From positions 2,046,001-2,110,000 of the forward strand of contig JAQFVV010012446.1 in assembly GCA_028023455.1 (NCBI GenBank): DNA of 64,000 nt. Reading direction: 5' to 3'. Made by a program: the position numbers and the translations under genes. Positions 34,351 through 47,230 of this stretch are shown piece by piece; the stretch's first letter is position 1; the number at the start of each line of letters is the position of its first letter. The stretch is from Epiperipatus broadwayi (Eukaryota > Onychophora > Udeonychophora > Euonychophora > Peripatidae). The notes under the pieces were generated by a model, which saw only the letters and a program-made list of their open reading frames with translations, had not been told where the DNA came from and did no database searches.

Positions 34351-35149
34351 CACATGACCACCACTTCTTATGCTTGGGTATAACTTGTTAAAACAGGCAA
34401 AACTCACTATACATATTGCCACACTCAGCAAGCTAGAGTAATCAATGGATGCCAGAAGGCTTGTGCATAAAATCCCCATCTAGTGCCTACTCATCCAATA
34501 TCCCCAGACTAGTTTCTGGCTTGTTGCCTTCGTCAGTGAGGAGCCTTGGATCTGAGAGCACTGCACCTAGATCATAGGATCTAATGCAATCCAAACTAGT
34601 CTGGGATGGGGATTTTATGCACAAACCTTCTGGGATCCATTGATTACTCTAGCTTGCTGTGTGTGGTAATAGGTATAGTGAGTTTTGCATATTTTAACAA
34701 CAGTTATACCCAAGCGTAAGAAGTGGTGGTCATGTGATGTTTATTGGCTTAAAACCAATCCTGCCTCATAGGATAGTGGTGGCTATGGTTGTTAAAGAAC
34801 CAAAGACACCAAAATGTATGGATGCTGAACTGAGTTCAGACCATATGACTATATAAGCTAATAGGCTTGGATTGAAAACATTAAGGTGTTTTCAGTTTAA
34901 GACTCATAGTTTTGTAGTTAAGTGGAGATAAAAGTTGGCTGCTGGAGGGTTGCATTAGATCTTAAAATCTAGATACAGTGCTCTCAGATCCAAGGCTCCT
35001 CACTGACGAAGGCCACAAGCCAGAAACTAGTCTGGGGATATTGGAAGAGTAGGCACTAGATGGGTATTTTATGCACAAGCCTTCTGGCATCCATTGATTA
35101 CTCTAGCTTGCTGTGTGTGGCAATACGTACAGTGAGTTTTGCCTGTTCT
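34351..35149 (-). mobile_element. Family A composite with 13-bp imperfect target duplication
   Basis: It is flanked by AATGTGCATAATT (34338-34350) and AAGGTGCACAATT (35150-35162), 11 of 13 identical. The one-sided tail (CACATGACCACC...) is at the left, so the element reads right to left. It contains three arm copies: 34398-34590, an inverted partner at 34605-34760, and a full body plus arm at 34800-35149. Each carries the TCACTGACGAAGGCCACAAG / CCAGAAACTAGTCTGG core or its complement. No coding. Confidence 0.75.
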
Positions 35150-35162
35150 AAGGTGCACAATT

Positions 35163-37949
35163 GTATGGGTTATATATATGTAATAGATTATTCAAAGTAT
35201 ATGTAAATCATATTGCCCATTTTTTCGAAAGGAGAGGAGGAAACAGGATTCCTTCCAATTTATTGAATAAAAAAAAAATGTAAAGAATAAAAAAATTTCT
35301 TTTCAATTGAAAACAGAAATATGGATAGTGCTTTGAAATATAGCAAAAAATGTCTTTAAAACATTAATTAATCATACACTTCAATAGTTAATATTGCAGA
35401 ATATTTGTATCATCGTAAACAGTATTGCTATGCTGAAAATGAGGGTGGTTGACTCTTTGTGATGCTAAGTTTTGAAAACAGCTCCCAGCAATAAATTATT
35501 TAGAATACAGATGCATATTTCAATGCCATGTCCTCAAAGTGAAAAATTTCACCACTGTTTACGTGACATTTATAGAACCCTAGCAAGACATTGTTGTGCC
35601 TGACCTAGCTGATCATTGCTTTGTGGCTGAATAATTTTGTATTGTAGGTTATCGGGCACATCTACTGGTTCTACGTTGAATGGTGTAATAAAGATGTTCA
35701 ATTCATTTGTTTACTTTTCATATCCTTAAATACAAATATTTTTTTACAATAGTGCAAAATCAATTCATTTTGGATTCACAGCAACATCATATATCTTTAC
35801 AAAACACATTATACCTAAACAGACAGCTTAAACATTGAGACTTAATATTAATCGCATACAAATTCATAACCAGTCATAACCATAAACCTATGCTCCTGAT
35901 ATATATATATATATATAACAATATTTAAGAAAAGAGATTAGTATTAGTCAGATTAGCACCAATCTCCACAGGACTAAATAAAGTAAAAACTTTGCATTTT
36001 CTTCTAAAAGTTTAGAATAGCACAATATTCCTTTTAATAAAATATCTCTAAATTTAAAATAATTCATTACACATATTTCTTAATAAGCAATAAAATAACA
36101 AACAACAACAAATTAAACATGTCAAGATAATGTTGGAACTATATAAAATCAATTATCATAATAAATTTCAAGCATAAAAGAGAATATTAACAGAATCTAC
36201 AAACACTTCTATGAAAACTTGGCTTCTATTTCTGTTCCAAAGCATTTGGAATATTAAATATTGGGATACTATGATCAAGTCATAAAATTCACCACCAGCA
36301 ATAGTTTTACAGACATAATATGTCAATAGTGACATTACTAAAACAAAATGTGAGATCATTCGCATTTCCTAGTCAAAACAGGCAAAACTCATTATCTATT
36401 GCCACACACAGCAAGCTAGAGTACACATGCATAAACGGAGGTTCATGTGATGTTTATTTCCTAGTCAGTTCATGATAAAGACAATTTAAATGTTAACATT
36501 ATCATTTTTAAATGATTTTAACAGTATTATCAACTTTTTTCTTTTTACTGAAGTGTTAAAGAAGATTTTAATTTTGGTAAAAAATTTAACTTATTCTAGC
36601 TTCTCAAATTTAGAGCTACACTATAAATGATATCCGCAAGTATTAAAATTTGTATATAAATAAATAGGTTTTGAAAAATTGCATTGAGTAATATAAAGAG
36701 CAAGCTTTCAAATCATTGTTTTCAGGAAACTATATAAATAAACAATACATACATCAAAATTATATATATAAATAATTTAATGACTACTCAAAGAAAAAAA
36801 AAAGTAAAACAGCTTAACTATTAAGTTTAAGTACATTGTTATTAAAATTTAAAACACTTCAAATTATTATTTATATATGTATATATAAAGTATAATATCA
36901 CAAAATATATATTTTATAAAGCAAAGTTAATATTAATTATAGTGATTAGATAAGATTCACTCTTTTTAAATAACCATATCTAATCGTTAATTTATCATAA
37001 AAGTAATTTATTTAATTACTTTAATTTTATGAATTAAAAAATAGATTAACATTTATTTGTTTTGGGTAAATTTTGTGCTTAATTGATCTCTGAAATTATA
37101 AAAAAATAATCTACAATATTTTTTAAAAAAATGTAAAACTGCAGGCAGATTTAAAAATCTCTTTTCACGGAATGAGTAACAAAAATGAGAACAGAATAAG
37201 GAAAAAGCTAATCAGTTCTAATTTACAAAAAAATAAAAGTAATAATTATTTCTCATTTATAAAAATTAAATGAGAGAATATATGATTGTTATTTTTTATA
37301 ATAAAACAATCAAAATGTTTCAAATTAAAAAAAAAAACCCTGTCCATTCAAAAAATATTTTATCAGAGCTGTTGTTTATGATAATAGTTCTATGAATTTG
37401 TGGATTTTTAAAAAAAATTATACATTTCTATGGTGCTAATTTCAGAATCAAAGAAAGGATGCATAATTACCATTTTAACTCTCAATCAATACAACTTATA
37501 AAAATCCGTTTCAACATGCTAAAAAATTAATTTGGTAATAATTTTTAAAGTTATATATAATTTTATTAACAAAAATGAACCAATACTTCCATGTTTCATA
37601 AAACAATTTTATGATAGTATATTTAAAATAAAACCATTGTTGATCATGGATTATACAATTTTGACACAATTTTTTTATATGATTAGATTTTCTACAAAAA
37701 GCATTACAAATGCAAATATTATACAAAGAAAAATAACATTTATTTTATGATTAAAATTCAGTAAAAGTTTAAATTTGTGATACAAGTACTACCTGCTGGG
37801 ATTAGACACCACACACAATATATATATTGACAACTTGACCTACTCAAAATATTGCATATAAGTGATTCTTTGTATGAAACAAGTATTCATAATCTCATGA
37901 CACGTGCTTTTAAATTATCAGCTGACAAATTTACATATCAGCATAGTAT
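35163..37949. other. AT-rich DNA with a family A fragment
   Basis: 36372-36460 holds a family A arm end (AACAGGCAAAACTCATTATC, GCAAGCTAGAG) and tail (TTCATGTGATGTTTAT). Otherwise 35.2-38.0 kb is very AT-rich with TA microsatellites (for example 35900-35917) and no recognisable gene. Opposed frames at 37511-37750 are chance. Confidence 0.45.
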
Positions 37950-38440
37950 ACTAGAGTCAAGCCCATTCCATGCCAAGATGCAATACACCCAGGTAGCATA
38001 CTATAGGGGTGACACAAACAACTTTAATAAAAAAATTAAATCAATAGATAATCAAAATAATTAAAAAAACAGATGCTTCAATACTTGATTTTGCTGACGT
38101 TAAGTGACTATCCTATTACATGTTATTTATATGTTTGTATTATTTTATCAGTTAGATTAGGTCTATGATTATGTGTCTATGCTCTTTTCAAGATGGATAA
38201 CTTTAATGTATTTGGAGCCATTTCATCAGCACTTTTATTATCCATACGGATATAACCAATATAAGTCTAATTAATAAACGTTAGAAATTTATCTACAAAA
38301 TTGCTGTGTAAAGCCATCTAGTGACTGATTCATTAATTAACATTTTATTATTATTATGATTTTTTTTTTGGAGTGGCAATATAATTTTGCATCCGGGTGG
38401 CACAAACCTGCAGAATGGGCTTGACTAGAGCATAGCAGTT
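37950..38440. repeat. Inverted-repeat pair, possible short DNA transposon
   Basis: CTAGAGTCAAGCCCATTCCA (37951-37970) is mirrored by GCAGAATGGGCTTGACTAGA (38410-38429). Inside both ends are related GGGTGRCAC / GTGCCACCC-like blocks. The interior has no coding. No clear target duplication. Confidence 0.5.
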
Positions 38441-39117
38441 GAGGATTAAAAATGAAATTAAAAAAAACGTTACCAGGTAAACTTCAGAATATCATGGTTT
38501 AGTAAGCTTGGTCTATTGTTGCTCTTCAGTAATTAAAAATCAACACCACATTTAATGACTTAATCACGCATAATTAAATCTGTAAACTTTTTATTAGGGT
38601 GATCAAGACTAATAATTATAAAATGCTTCCTATTCCAAATCACTGGAAACATTTCTACTAAGGCTTCATTCTGACACTGATAGCAGCCAATTTCATTATT
38701 GTTACAAATCAGCGTAACTTGAGGTAGGAATCTATCTGTCCCAGAATTCACTGTTTCATTTATTTATTTTATATAAAAAGTCATTTATTTGCAATTTGAA
38801 GATCATTTTCTGAAACTGTGTTGATGAGTCACAGTCACAAAGTTGTAAAATGATGCTGCCATTATGGTACATAACAGTAAAATACCCGATTTAACACTAG
38901 GGACATGCATACAATGAAGATTATTGGTATTAACCAATTGTTAACTAATACTTAACATAAATTAATAATAATAAAAAAGGGTAAAATATTTTGAAAGGAT
39001 ATAAAACGTATATTCCAATGGAACACCAATCTGCAAAGTTTGTGATTCTTCACAAAAAATAATTTCATAAGTAGAAATAAGGGTTTGGATATCGAGAACC
39101 CTTCATTTTGACATATT
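38441..39117. other. AT-rich DNA, no gene seen
   Basis: Nothing recognised. Confidence 0.4.
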
Positions 39118-39480
39118 GGTATCAGAGCCATATTCAAGGACAGTCTCATAAGATCCTGTCCCATTCAAAATGCTATTAATTTTACAGCAAATTAACTATT
39201 CATTTCCCTGCATGGTTTGGTCCAGTCGTAGTGTGTTAAATTCTGTAGAGTAAGATTCTTGAATTGATTCCAAAGGTGTCAGAGCCATATTCAAGGCCAG
39301 TCTCATAGGATCCTGTTCCATTCAAAATGCTATTCATTTTACAGCAATTTAACGGTTTCTTTCCCTGAATGGTTTGGTCCAGTCGTAATGTGTCAAATTC
39401 TGGAGAGTAAGTAAGATTCTTGAATTGATTCCAAAGGCACTTCCGGTGCTTGAAAAGAAACAACTTCCAATTAATTGGAT
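39118..39480 (+). repeat. 157-bp tandem duplication carrying family G heads
   Basis: 39118-39274 recurs at 39275-39435 with a 4-bp insertion and few changes. Each unit has GCATGGTTTGGTCCAGTCGT or GAATGGTTTGGTCCAGTCGT (A-box-like), GTCAAATTCTGGAGAGTAAG and TTGATTCCAAAGG (B-box-like). The second copy continues into a normal family G tail, CACTTCCGGTGCTTGAA. So one family G insertion was tandemly duplicated with its left flank. Confidence 0.8.
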
Positions 39481-40299
39481 ATTTCTTCTTGCAGTCAGTA
39501 TTTATATATACTATTTTTAAAACTGTAATACTAATTTTATAATTGTTGAATACATTATATTTTTTTCGGCTGCGTTAGTTGCAGATTATAAAAAAATAAA
39601 CTAATTTTGTCACGTATTTCTAGTCTTATAACATCTCGGATGGTTGAACAAATATGCAGATTATCATATAATTGTTAGAAGTTTTCTCGAAGATGATAAA
39701 ATATTTATTTGAATATAAAAATACTTTATTAGATTGTATATAAATATGACAAAAAAAATTATACATTTTAATAGAAGCCTTACGTGAAAGAATCGTTGAG
39801 TTCTTCTAACCCAAGATAGAAAAGTCATTATTTATAATGTATTTTATTAATTTTTTAAAACTTTTTTGCTTCTGTCTCTTTAATCTAAGAATTTAAAAAG
39901 ATAATAATAATGAAAAACACTTGTAAGTAAATCTAAAATTAAATCAAGTTAGCTTTAAATTCATTGGCGCAGAAATTCCAAACAATTCTCCACATGGAGT
40001 GTCAATTATAGTCAAAAAAATCCAAATAAAAATAGTTATATTAGTTTGCGTGTGTGTGTATTTCTTCTGTGTTGTGTTGCTTTTTTTTATAGATAATGAA
40101 AGTGATGAGATGGTAATTTAAATTTTTTAAAAAAATATTGTGATCTTAAGTTCAAAATTTGTCTGAAAGATAAAAAATGCAATTAATGTATTGTTATTAA
40201 AATATATATTTTATTATTATTTCATTCTGCTCAGTGAAAAATAAATTATTTTCGTTTAACCCTTCTTCAAACAATAATATTTGATTACCACCGATTAGG
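39481..40299. other. AT-rich DNA, no gene seen
   Basis: Nothing recognised. A TG-rich patch lies at 40045-40078. Confidence 0.4.
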
Positions 40300-40430
40300 C
40301 CGTACAGGGTTTGGTATAATTGTAGAGTGGCAGTCTCGAGTTCAAGGTCTACGAATGGCGACCCAATCCAATCACTTCCGGTTTTCGAATTTATTACGAA
40401 ATCTCGAGCTATAAATCATTTCATTATTAG
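40300..40430 (+). repeat. Family G SINE, diverged
   Basis: GTACAGGGTTTGGTATAATT, GTAGAGTGGCAGTCTCGAG, CACTTCCGGTTTTCGAATT and ATTACGAAATCTCGAGC keep the order of family G head and tail. CpG sites are retained, unlike most copies here. Confidence 0.55.
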
Positions 40431-40696
40431 CAGTGATGATAATTTGACATTTCATTAACAGTTTATTTACCTGCAAAATAAAGTTAAGACATTAGGGAAA
40501 ATTGTTTTAATGGTATGTCGAGCGAAGGCAAACTAGAAATGATGACGTATTCGCTAATCGAGCCAATCACAAACGAACCTGGCCATTTCAATTCCAAGAG
40601 AAAAAAAAGATAAAAAGGCACCACAGCAATGACAAAAAATAATAATATATTGGAGATGAGTTTTGCAATGATTATATAAATCAACACATGATAGAT

Positions 40697-40870
40697 TAGC
40701 TAACTCTACATACATTAGTGCCACCTGATGTAAACCTTAGTAATCAATAAATGCAAGATTTACACCAGATTGCATTTGTATATGGATAGTTTGCTACTGT
40801 ATTAGCAGCTTGTGTAAGCATAGGAAATGGTGAACATATGATGTATTAGTGTTTTTAAATTGAAGCATGA
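40697..40870. repeat. Family A, reduced hairpin
   Basis: TACATTAGTGCCACCTGATG and GTAATCAATAAATGCAAG (left arm) face GTATATGGATAGTTTGCTAC (right arm), followed by the one-sided tail GGTGAACATATGATGTATTAG. The body is deleted. Confidence 0.55.
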
Positions 40871-42354
40871 ATCATATGTCCAGATATTGATCATGTTGGA
40901 CCATTAATTTGGTTATTCAATGTTTTGATGTTTAGTGCTGTATTTTAACTTCTTCAGAAAACAATTCTTTCTGAAATATTTCAACATTGTCTCTAATTGA
41001 AGCTTTCCAATAGATTCCACCCTGTCATATCTTCCCACCATATTTGAGAGAATTTTCATCACTGATAAAATTACCCTATATATGCTTAGTTATTTCGCCT
41101 GACATCCAACTAAAAATTTAACAATCATCCAACACTTAAATGCCTATTAAAAGTAGCTTTAATAAATATTAATTTAAAAATGAACACATACATACATCTA
41201 TCATCTACTTATAAATAAGCACAGCATTAACATTTAAAGACTAGAAATGGAGCAGACTAAGCTCCCTCTAGCTGTGAATGATGAAATCATCATTATCTAT
41301 GTCAGCAGACCATAAAAAAATAGGGCCATTTATTTCTTGCACTTCTGGTCGTAATAAGCTTAGTTTGCTAATCATGTTGAAATGCAGTAAAAATATTATT
41401 TAGGTCACACATATACACTTTTGATAGTTTTATTGGGGGGGGGGGGAGCCACAAAATACTAACTTATTGGAGCTTTTATAAATTATTAATGAGAATTTTC
41501 CTATTATTATGGCTATTCTAATTCCAGAAATAAAATTTAAAAAACCCTCTCCATTGAACCATATCATTACTCTTATCTTCATAATGAAAGCAATCTATAA
41601 AATTTGTGTAATGCAAATGAGGTTCACCTCTCCTGTGCAAAGCATATTCAATTTATACCATATACTTCCATGTCCAATCCAATAAAGATATGTCTTTACA
41701 ATAGGAGATTCAAAAATAATCACATCTAGCAAGTTCAAAAAGCATACTGATTTTATAATCTTTCCATCATATTTTTAGATTATTATGGAATACTGATAGG
41801 AGATCTACATCATTTCTATATAAATTGGCAAAGTAACAGTTAATTATAAAACTAATTTAGTCACACAATATACTACTAAGATTACAAATGCTATCGTTTA
41901 GCTTATTAGATGCAGCAATGGTACATTAGAATCTGTATTGGAGCTCAATATCCAAGCAAAAAAAAAATGCTTAAATTAATTAAGATACATATTCAATATT
42001 TTTTGAACATTTTTCAACAACTGGTCATCCTTTCACATCACCATCTGTTGACATAGTATGCACTGAACGTAATGACTTTAAACAAAAAATTAAAAAGACG
42101 TGGCACATATCAAATGATAAAAATTCCATCAGTAGAAAAGAATCATGTGAGTTCCTCTCAAAAAGATGGTATATCCCCCCTAATTAAATCCCATATTTAA
42201 ATTTTATGCAAATGAGCAATAACAACATATATACACCACTCCTAATTTACAATTTGTGCTACATCTATGACTCCTAGAAATTGAAAGTTGGCTAAGCACA
42301 TAAAATAAAACAAACTGTAAGAAAGCTTTTTCTCAATACAATTATTTATCTTTT
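40871..42354. other. AT-rich DNA with a 13-G run
   Basis: No gene seen. A G-run of about 13 lies at 41436-41448. Confidence 0.45.
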
Positions 42355-42455
42355 GAACATGTGTGTGATCAGGGGGGTCAGCAATATGAGATGGCATGAA
42401 GAGTTGAGGGTCGTGTGAAAGTCTGAGTTCGAATTCTGCATTTTATTACATATAT
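42355..42455 (+). repeat. Family H2, 3' part
   Basis: GAACATGTGTGTGATCAGGG, TCAGCAATATGAGATGGC, GTTGAGGGTCGTGTGAAAG and the B-box-like GAGTTCGAATTC match the right half of 15080-15490. The hammerhead core itself is missing. Confidence 0.6.
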
Positions 42456-42814
42456 ATATATATGGAGGTTTAAGCCTGTATAGTTTATTAATTTACAATA
42501 CAATTATTGTATAGTTATAATTACATTAACTTGAGTTAAAGTGTATAATTTTATAATAATCTAAATTAAAAAATTGTAAAAAAAAACATTTTCTTTAATA
42601 ACTGGTTGTTAAGAATTTCAATTTTTAGAACATTAACAGCAAAGTCAAAGTCTTCAAAGATTGTACTCGGAATGCTAGGAATATTCTATAGGTCATCCTT
42701 TTTTAATTGAAGAGAATAGCTAATTAGCATATTGTAAATGTAAAAAACAAAAAGATGATTTTTTTCAAAACCCTTGAAAATGATATCTTAACTTACCCAT
42801 TGCTATTCATTTGT

Positions 42815-43060
42815 AAATTCTCTCACTACTTTTATGCCATCTAGTGTAAGCTTTAGTAATTAATAAATGGCAGATGGCAGTGCTTAATAAATCTTTATCT
42901 AGTACTGTCCTATCAAATATCCTGGACTAGTTTCTAACTGATGGCTTCATCAGTGAGAAGTTTCTTAGGATTTTTTTGAACTGTGCACTTAAATTTGGGG
43001 AGGGGGTGAATTAATTCACTTTTCCTCTAGCAGTCACCTTTTACATTATTGAGATATGAG
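42815..43060 (+). repeat. Family A, diverged left arm and body
   Basis: CTACTTTTATGCCATCTAGTG, CTTTAGTAATTAATAAATGG, CTTTATCTAGTACTG, ATCCTGGACTAGTTTCTAAC and GGCTTCATCAGTGAGAAG follow the family A order. No right arm. Confidence 0.65.
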
Positions 43061-43689
43061 CCCAAAAGGATAAACTTGTTAATTTTTTCAATCCAAGATT
43101 ATTTTCTTGCGTAGTTATATTATTCTGAAAGTGATTTAGTTTTTACATCGTAATGCTAGTGAGATGTGTTACAAAACAAACATATATATACTAGCATTAC
43201 ATATTTATAATTTAAAAATAAATGATTAAATTATTAATAGAAATAAAAATAAAAAAAAAAGTAATATGTTTCAGAATAGTTTTTTATTTAAAACGTAGTT
43301 TTGTAAAAATCAAAAAAAGAGATGGCATTATATTTTCTTTTAAAAGAGAATAAAGTTTTAGTATTAAGAGAACTGGGGCATAATCTAAAATAAAAGATTT
43401 AAAAACTATCTCCTTTTTAAAATAAGTAAATATGGAAAGTTAGAATAAAATTTGTTTGTAAAAGAAAACTTTCAAAAATGCAATTAATTTAAAACATTAC
43501 TGATTGAATTAATTAAAAGAAAAACATGTAAACTATCTCATAAAAGTGATAGTAGATTAATCTAAGAAAAAGATCAGATAATGTGCAATGTAAAAATCAA
43601 TTATATTAATGAAAAAACAGACGCAAGTTATGATAAAAATGAAAAATGATAAGAAATTAAAACAACGGGAGAGAAAAAGTATATAAAGT
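43061..43689. other. AT-rich DNA, no gene seen
   Basis: Nothing recognised. Confidence 0.4.
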
Positions 43690-44330
43690 CCAACTCTCTA
43701 CTGTTATTTAATCTGGCCTGCATTTTGTGATTGAATTATTCTGGCCTCCATTTTGTGATCAAATTATTCTGCTCTTGAGTCTGTGAACCAGTCCAGTCTT
43801 CATTTTGTGCAGTTACATTATTCATTTCTCCAGAGATTCAGAAATCTAAGGACAGAATATAGCCATTCATTACTGCTGTGGAGAATATCATTGCAGAAGC
43901 TGCAAATGTAGCAAAATGTGTTGCTAGATCATTTTAGAAGTGTTTGACAACTTCAGTCCCCAATGTCCTCTACTAAAATCAAGTGTATTCACCTGGAGTC
44001 ATTGCCCAGAACAAATGTCTAAGCCATAAAGCAGTTGTTGCTGCATACTCTCTCTCTCTCTCTCCCATTGTTGAGCCAAAAAAATGACAAGCATTGGAAC
44101 CATCGATGGAACCAAAAGGCCAACCAATTGAAAACTGACAATCATGAAAACTTAGATAAAGATATTTTGATACTTGTCTGTAGACACTTTATATTTATTT
44201 TAAAAGAACTTTAATTAATGAAGGACTACTATAAAATTTAGCCTGAAACTAATCACTTATATTTCTTTATGTAAAATATATTATGTTAGATATATGTGTT
44301 TAAATAAATATTGTTTGCTTAAGTATTATT
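43670..44330 (+). promoter_or_regulatory. Promoter-like block (TATA box to poly(A) signal), possible solo LTR
   Basis: AAGTATATAAAGTCC (43678-43692) is a strong TATA-type match in a less AT-rich block, followed by short tandem repeats (43708-43800), a 16-bp TC microsatellite (44048-44063) and AAATAAAT (44302-44309), a possible poly(A) signal. The order TATA box to poly(A) signal within about 630 bp is typical of a long terminal repeat or a short transcription unit. I found neither a partner repeat nor TG...CA ends with a target duplication, so the call is tentative. Confidence 0.3.
43708..43800 (+). repeat. 28-30 bp tandem repeat, about 3 units
   Basis: Units contain TCTGGCCTGCATTTTGTGAT, TCTGGCCTCCATTTTGTGAT and, more diverged, CAGTCTTCATTTTGTGCA, each followed by a GAATTATT/AAATTATT spacer. 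Confidence 0.75.
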
Positions 44331-44339
44331 TGATCTATT

Positions 44340-44739
44340 CTGTCTCTCTCTCTCTTGTCACTGCATCATCATTAATTTAAAGTTATAAATGTTATGTGTT
44401 AAGCTAAATGTGCTGGACTCTGGTTAAGAGTATGAGCTAGCTTGGGATATTTCAAGTGCTGGATTGTGCATCTGTCATTTGAAGCATGCCGGCTATATAT
44501 AACATATGGCTGGCTGATGCCTGAGTTTGATCCTCAAAACAAATAAAATGCTTTGGATCATAGTGGTTTGTTCCAGCAGTCAAGGTAGGTCACAGTCAGG
44601 AAATGTGGTCATGTTATGCTCTGTATAGCCTGATCTGACTGGTGGGTATCATTGATGGCTATGCTATCAATGGTATTATTCCATCTGCTTAAATGGCTGG
44701 ACCATTGCCGCAGTCACAAAGTTACCAAACGTTAGTTAC
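44340..44739. other. Moderate-GC stretch, unassigned
   Basis: No open frame or known repeat. It holds a B-box-like GAGTTTGATCCTC near 44523 and two TC-rich microsatellite pieces (44341-44356). Possibly an old SINE. Confidence 0.35.
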
Positions 44740-44751
44740 AAAATTTTAAAT

Positions 44752-45055
44752 AAAGGCAAAACTCTCCATACAGTAGTGCCACCCTGTGCCAAACAGAGTA
44801 ATCACTGGATGCCAGAAGGCTTGTGCCTAAAATCCCTATCTAGTGCTTACTCATCCAATATCCCCAGACTAGTTTCTGGCTTGGGGCCATCGTCAGTGAG
44901 GAGCCTTGGATCTGAGAGCACTGCACCTAGATCTTAGGCATTCATTGATTACTCTGTTTGGCACAGGGTGGCACTACTGTATGGAGAGTTTTGCCTTTAT
45001 TTACAACAATTATGTGCTAGTATAGAGATGGTGATCATGTGATGTTTAGTGGTTT
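44752..45055 (+). mobile_element. Family A element with perfect 12-bp target duplication
   Basis: AAAATTTTAAAT at 44740-44751 and 45056-45067 brackets a 304-bp element. Left arm 44756-44850 (GGCAAAACTCTCCATACAGT...), short body to 44938, right arm 44938-45000 complementary to the left, then the one-sided tail CAACAATTATGTGCTAGTAT ... GATCATGTGATGTTTAGTGG. A 12-bp duplication with no 3' poly(A) is consistent with retroposition by an unusual machinery rather than a hAT or Tc1 transposase. Confidence 0.85.
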
Positions 45056-45067
45056 AAAATTTTAAAT

Positions 45068-45723
45068 GTTGTAATAAACATCTAACTTCAGAGGAACCTG
45101 GTTCAATATATTATGATGACCGTAGTTTGTTTGGCAATCTTGTATACCTTTATTCTTTAGCCAGAATTGGTACATTAAAACATCACTTGACTAACAAGAC
45201 ATCACATGATGATATGGAATAAAAATAGTGAGAGTAGAAGAATTTGAAAACAGCACAACTTTTATTAATCAATTTAAATTTAAAAATCTATCAAATTTAT
45301 TTCACCTCTTGATGCCTGATTCATGAAGTCATCTATAAACTGTTCTAGAAACAAATCACAAAAGTCAAAAATATAAAATAAAGTTAATGACAATTTCCAT
45401 TTTAAACACCTGTTGTTTCACCTGAAAAAAATATTTATTTTTAATTTCATTTAATAGAAGCTGTATAATGAGTAAATTTTTATAAAAAAATCACTAATTT
45501 TTTCAACAAACTTAGTCAAATGCTTCAAAGAAATCAATAAAATCTGTATGGATCCGCACTTTTTCTCCTGATATTCATCTTGCATTTCAATGACAATAAA
45601 AACACTGTCTTTAGCAGTTAATTTTTAAATCCATATTGTGTGTCTGTTAACAGTTCATAAGCAATCTATCCTTAATTATACTTTAATTATAGTAAAACCT
45701 CAATTCCCAATAGCTGTTTTCCA
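45068..45723. other. AT-rich DNA, no gene seen
   Basis: Nothing recognised. Confidence 0.4.
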
Positions 45724-45870
45724 AATGTAATTCACATGATTCCAACTAAAGCTTAATAAACCAATAGAATATCTACAATTTGTTGTCAAGTGTCTTGACA
45801 ACAGATTGTAGATATTTTATTGGTTTATTAAACTTTGGTTGTTAATTTGCTTTAATGAATTACATTGATA
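45724..45870. repeat. Near-perfect hairpin, 47-bp inner arms
   Basis: Inner arms 45742-45789 and about 45793-45839 pair almost completely (TTAATAAACCAATAGAATAT... and its complement) around the self-complementary TTGTCAAGTGTCTTGACAA. Outer blocks ATGTAATTCA (45724) and TGAATTACAT (45856) also pair. No coding. It is a compact foldback, and a candidate hairpin RNA precursor if transcribed. Confidence 0.8.
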
Positions 45871-46924
45871 TCCAAAAATATTTACTGCAAACTATGTTCC
45901 TTTTTATTTCATTAATTAGTTCAAAAATGCATCCATACATGCTTATAATTATAAGTGATGTTTTTGCTATGCCATAGCCTTAAATTCTTTTTTTGACTTT
46001 CTTTATCACTGTTTATGTCCAATTTACATTAAAAACATGAATTAACAGAAATATTCATTTATTCATTACAAAAAAAAATCTAAAAATGTCAGTATTGCAC
46101 AGAGTAGTTTACAGAAAAAAACTCCAAGTTTATGCCAAAAACTTAAGAAATTGTTGATTGGTCGATTCTTTGATAATGAGTGTTACAACTTAGTGTATTT
46201 AAATACTTGTAATTATTTTCACAAAATATTTTCATAATATTAATAATAATTAAAAAACAAATACATTCATGTTTACTCTTATGTTTCATTTTTAAAAATA
46301 CAAGTTAAGAAATTTGAAGTAATGTTAAATAGAAACATCGTGATATTGTCAAACAGAGAGTTCTAAATTTTTATGATAACTCAATAAATATTAATATAAT
46401 TTTTGATCTTAGAAAATAATTTCATAGATTTGGTATGACTTTACAATTGTTGGTATATGTTTCAAAATTATAATAGTAAGGAAACCAAGTCGTACATCAT
46501 GTGACTTAAAAATTGGAATTCATTCAACAAAGATTTTAATTTCCTTTTTACAATAAAATCATGACAAAGTATCAGTTAGAGTCTTGATCTATTAATTCAA
46601 ATTGTCACAGGGGGGAAATACAAAAATGCCGAAAGATGGTATGACTTCAAAACTATCATGTCCCTACCATATTTTAAAACTTCTCCAGATATTTCATCAG
46701 GATATGATTTTTCCATTTTTACAATCATAAAAGGCTGCTTTAACTTTACTAAATTGGATATTTGTTTGAATCTAAATGAATAGGTAAATTCCAAATACCA
46801 TTAAAAAGGCCATTGCAATTCGTGGAGTATTATTCAAAATGGATCAAAATATAGACAAATCATAAACTACAAACTACATTACTTACAAGTGATTAAATTT
46901 TCTCCCTTTACTAATGTATAAAAT
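45871..46924. other. AT-rich DNA, no gene seen
   Basis: Nothing recognised. Confidence 0.4.
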
Positions 46925-47230
46925 GGTATGCATGATTAGGTGTAGAGGTTAATTGTCAGATTTGGGAGTTTAAGGCTCTTGGATTGATTCCAGTTGTTGA
47001 CAAACAACAATTCATAAATTTTTATTAGATGTATGATCAAAACATATGAAGTTACTTTGAGTTGATAAAATGTTTAAATTAATGTTCTTCATAATCAGAA
47101 TAAGCAAAAAATTTCAACATTATTTTTTCCATTACTTATCCCATGTGGTTTGCTGGGAATGAATCCAATTCTATCATTTCTGGAACCCAAACTTCTTCCT
47201 GAGCAATGAAGTGATTATTTTATAATTTTC
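46925..47230 (+). repeat. Two diverged family G SINE relics
   Basis: First (46928-47045): GCATGATTAGGTGTAGAGG, GTCAGATTTGGGAGTTTAAG, TTGGATTGATTCCAG. Second (47140-47230): CCATGTGGTTTGCTGG, AATCCAATTCTATC, ACCCAAACTTCTTCCTGAGC, AATGAAGTGATTATTTTA. Both are truncated. Confidence 0.55.

Noticed and set aside
34282-34479. 65-codon minus-strand frame
   Set aside because: Lies inside the tail and arm of a family A element; the frame is not kept in other copies.
37511-37750. Overlapping frames on both strands
   Set aside because: Pure AT-rich sequence with no codon bias; both frames are chance.
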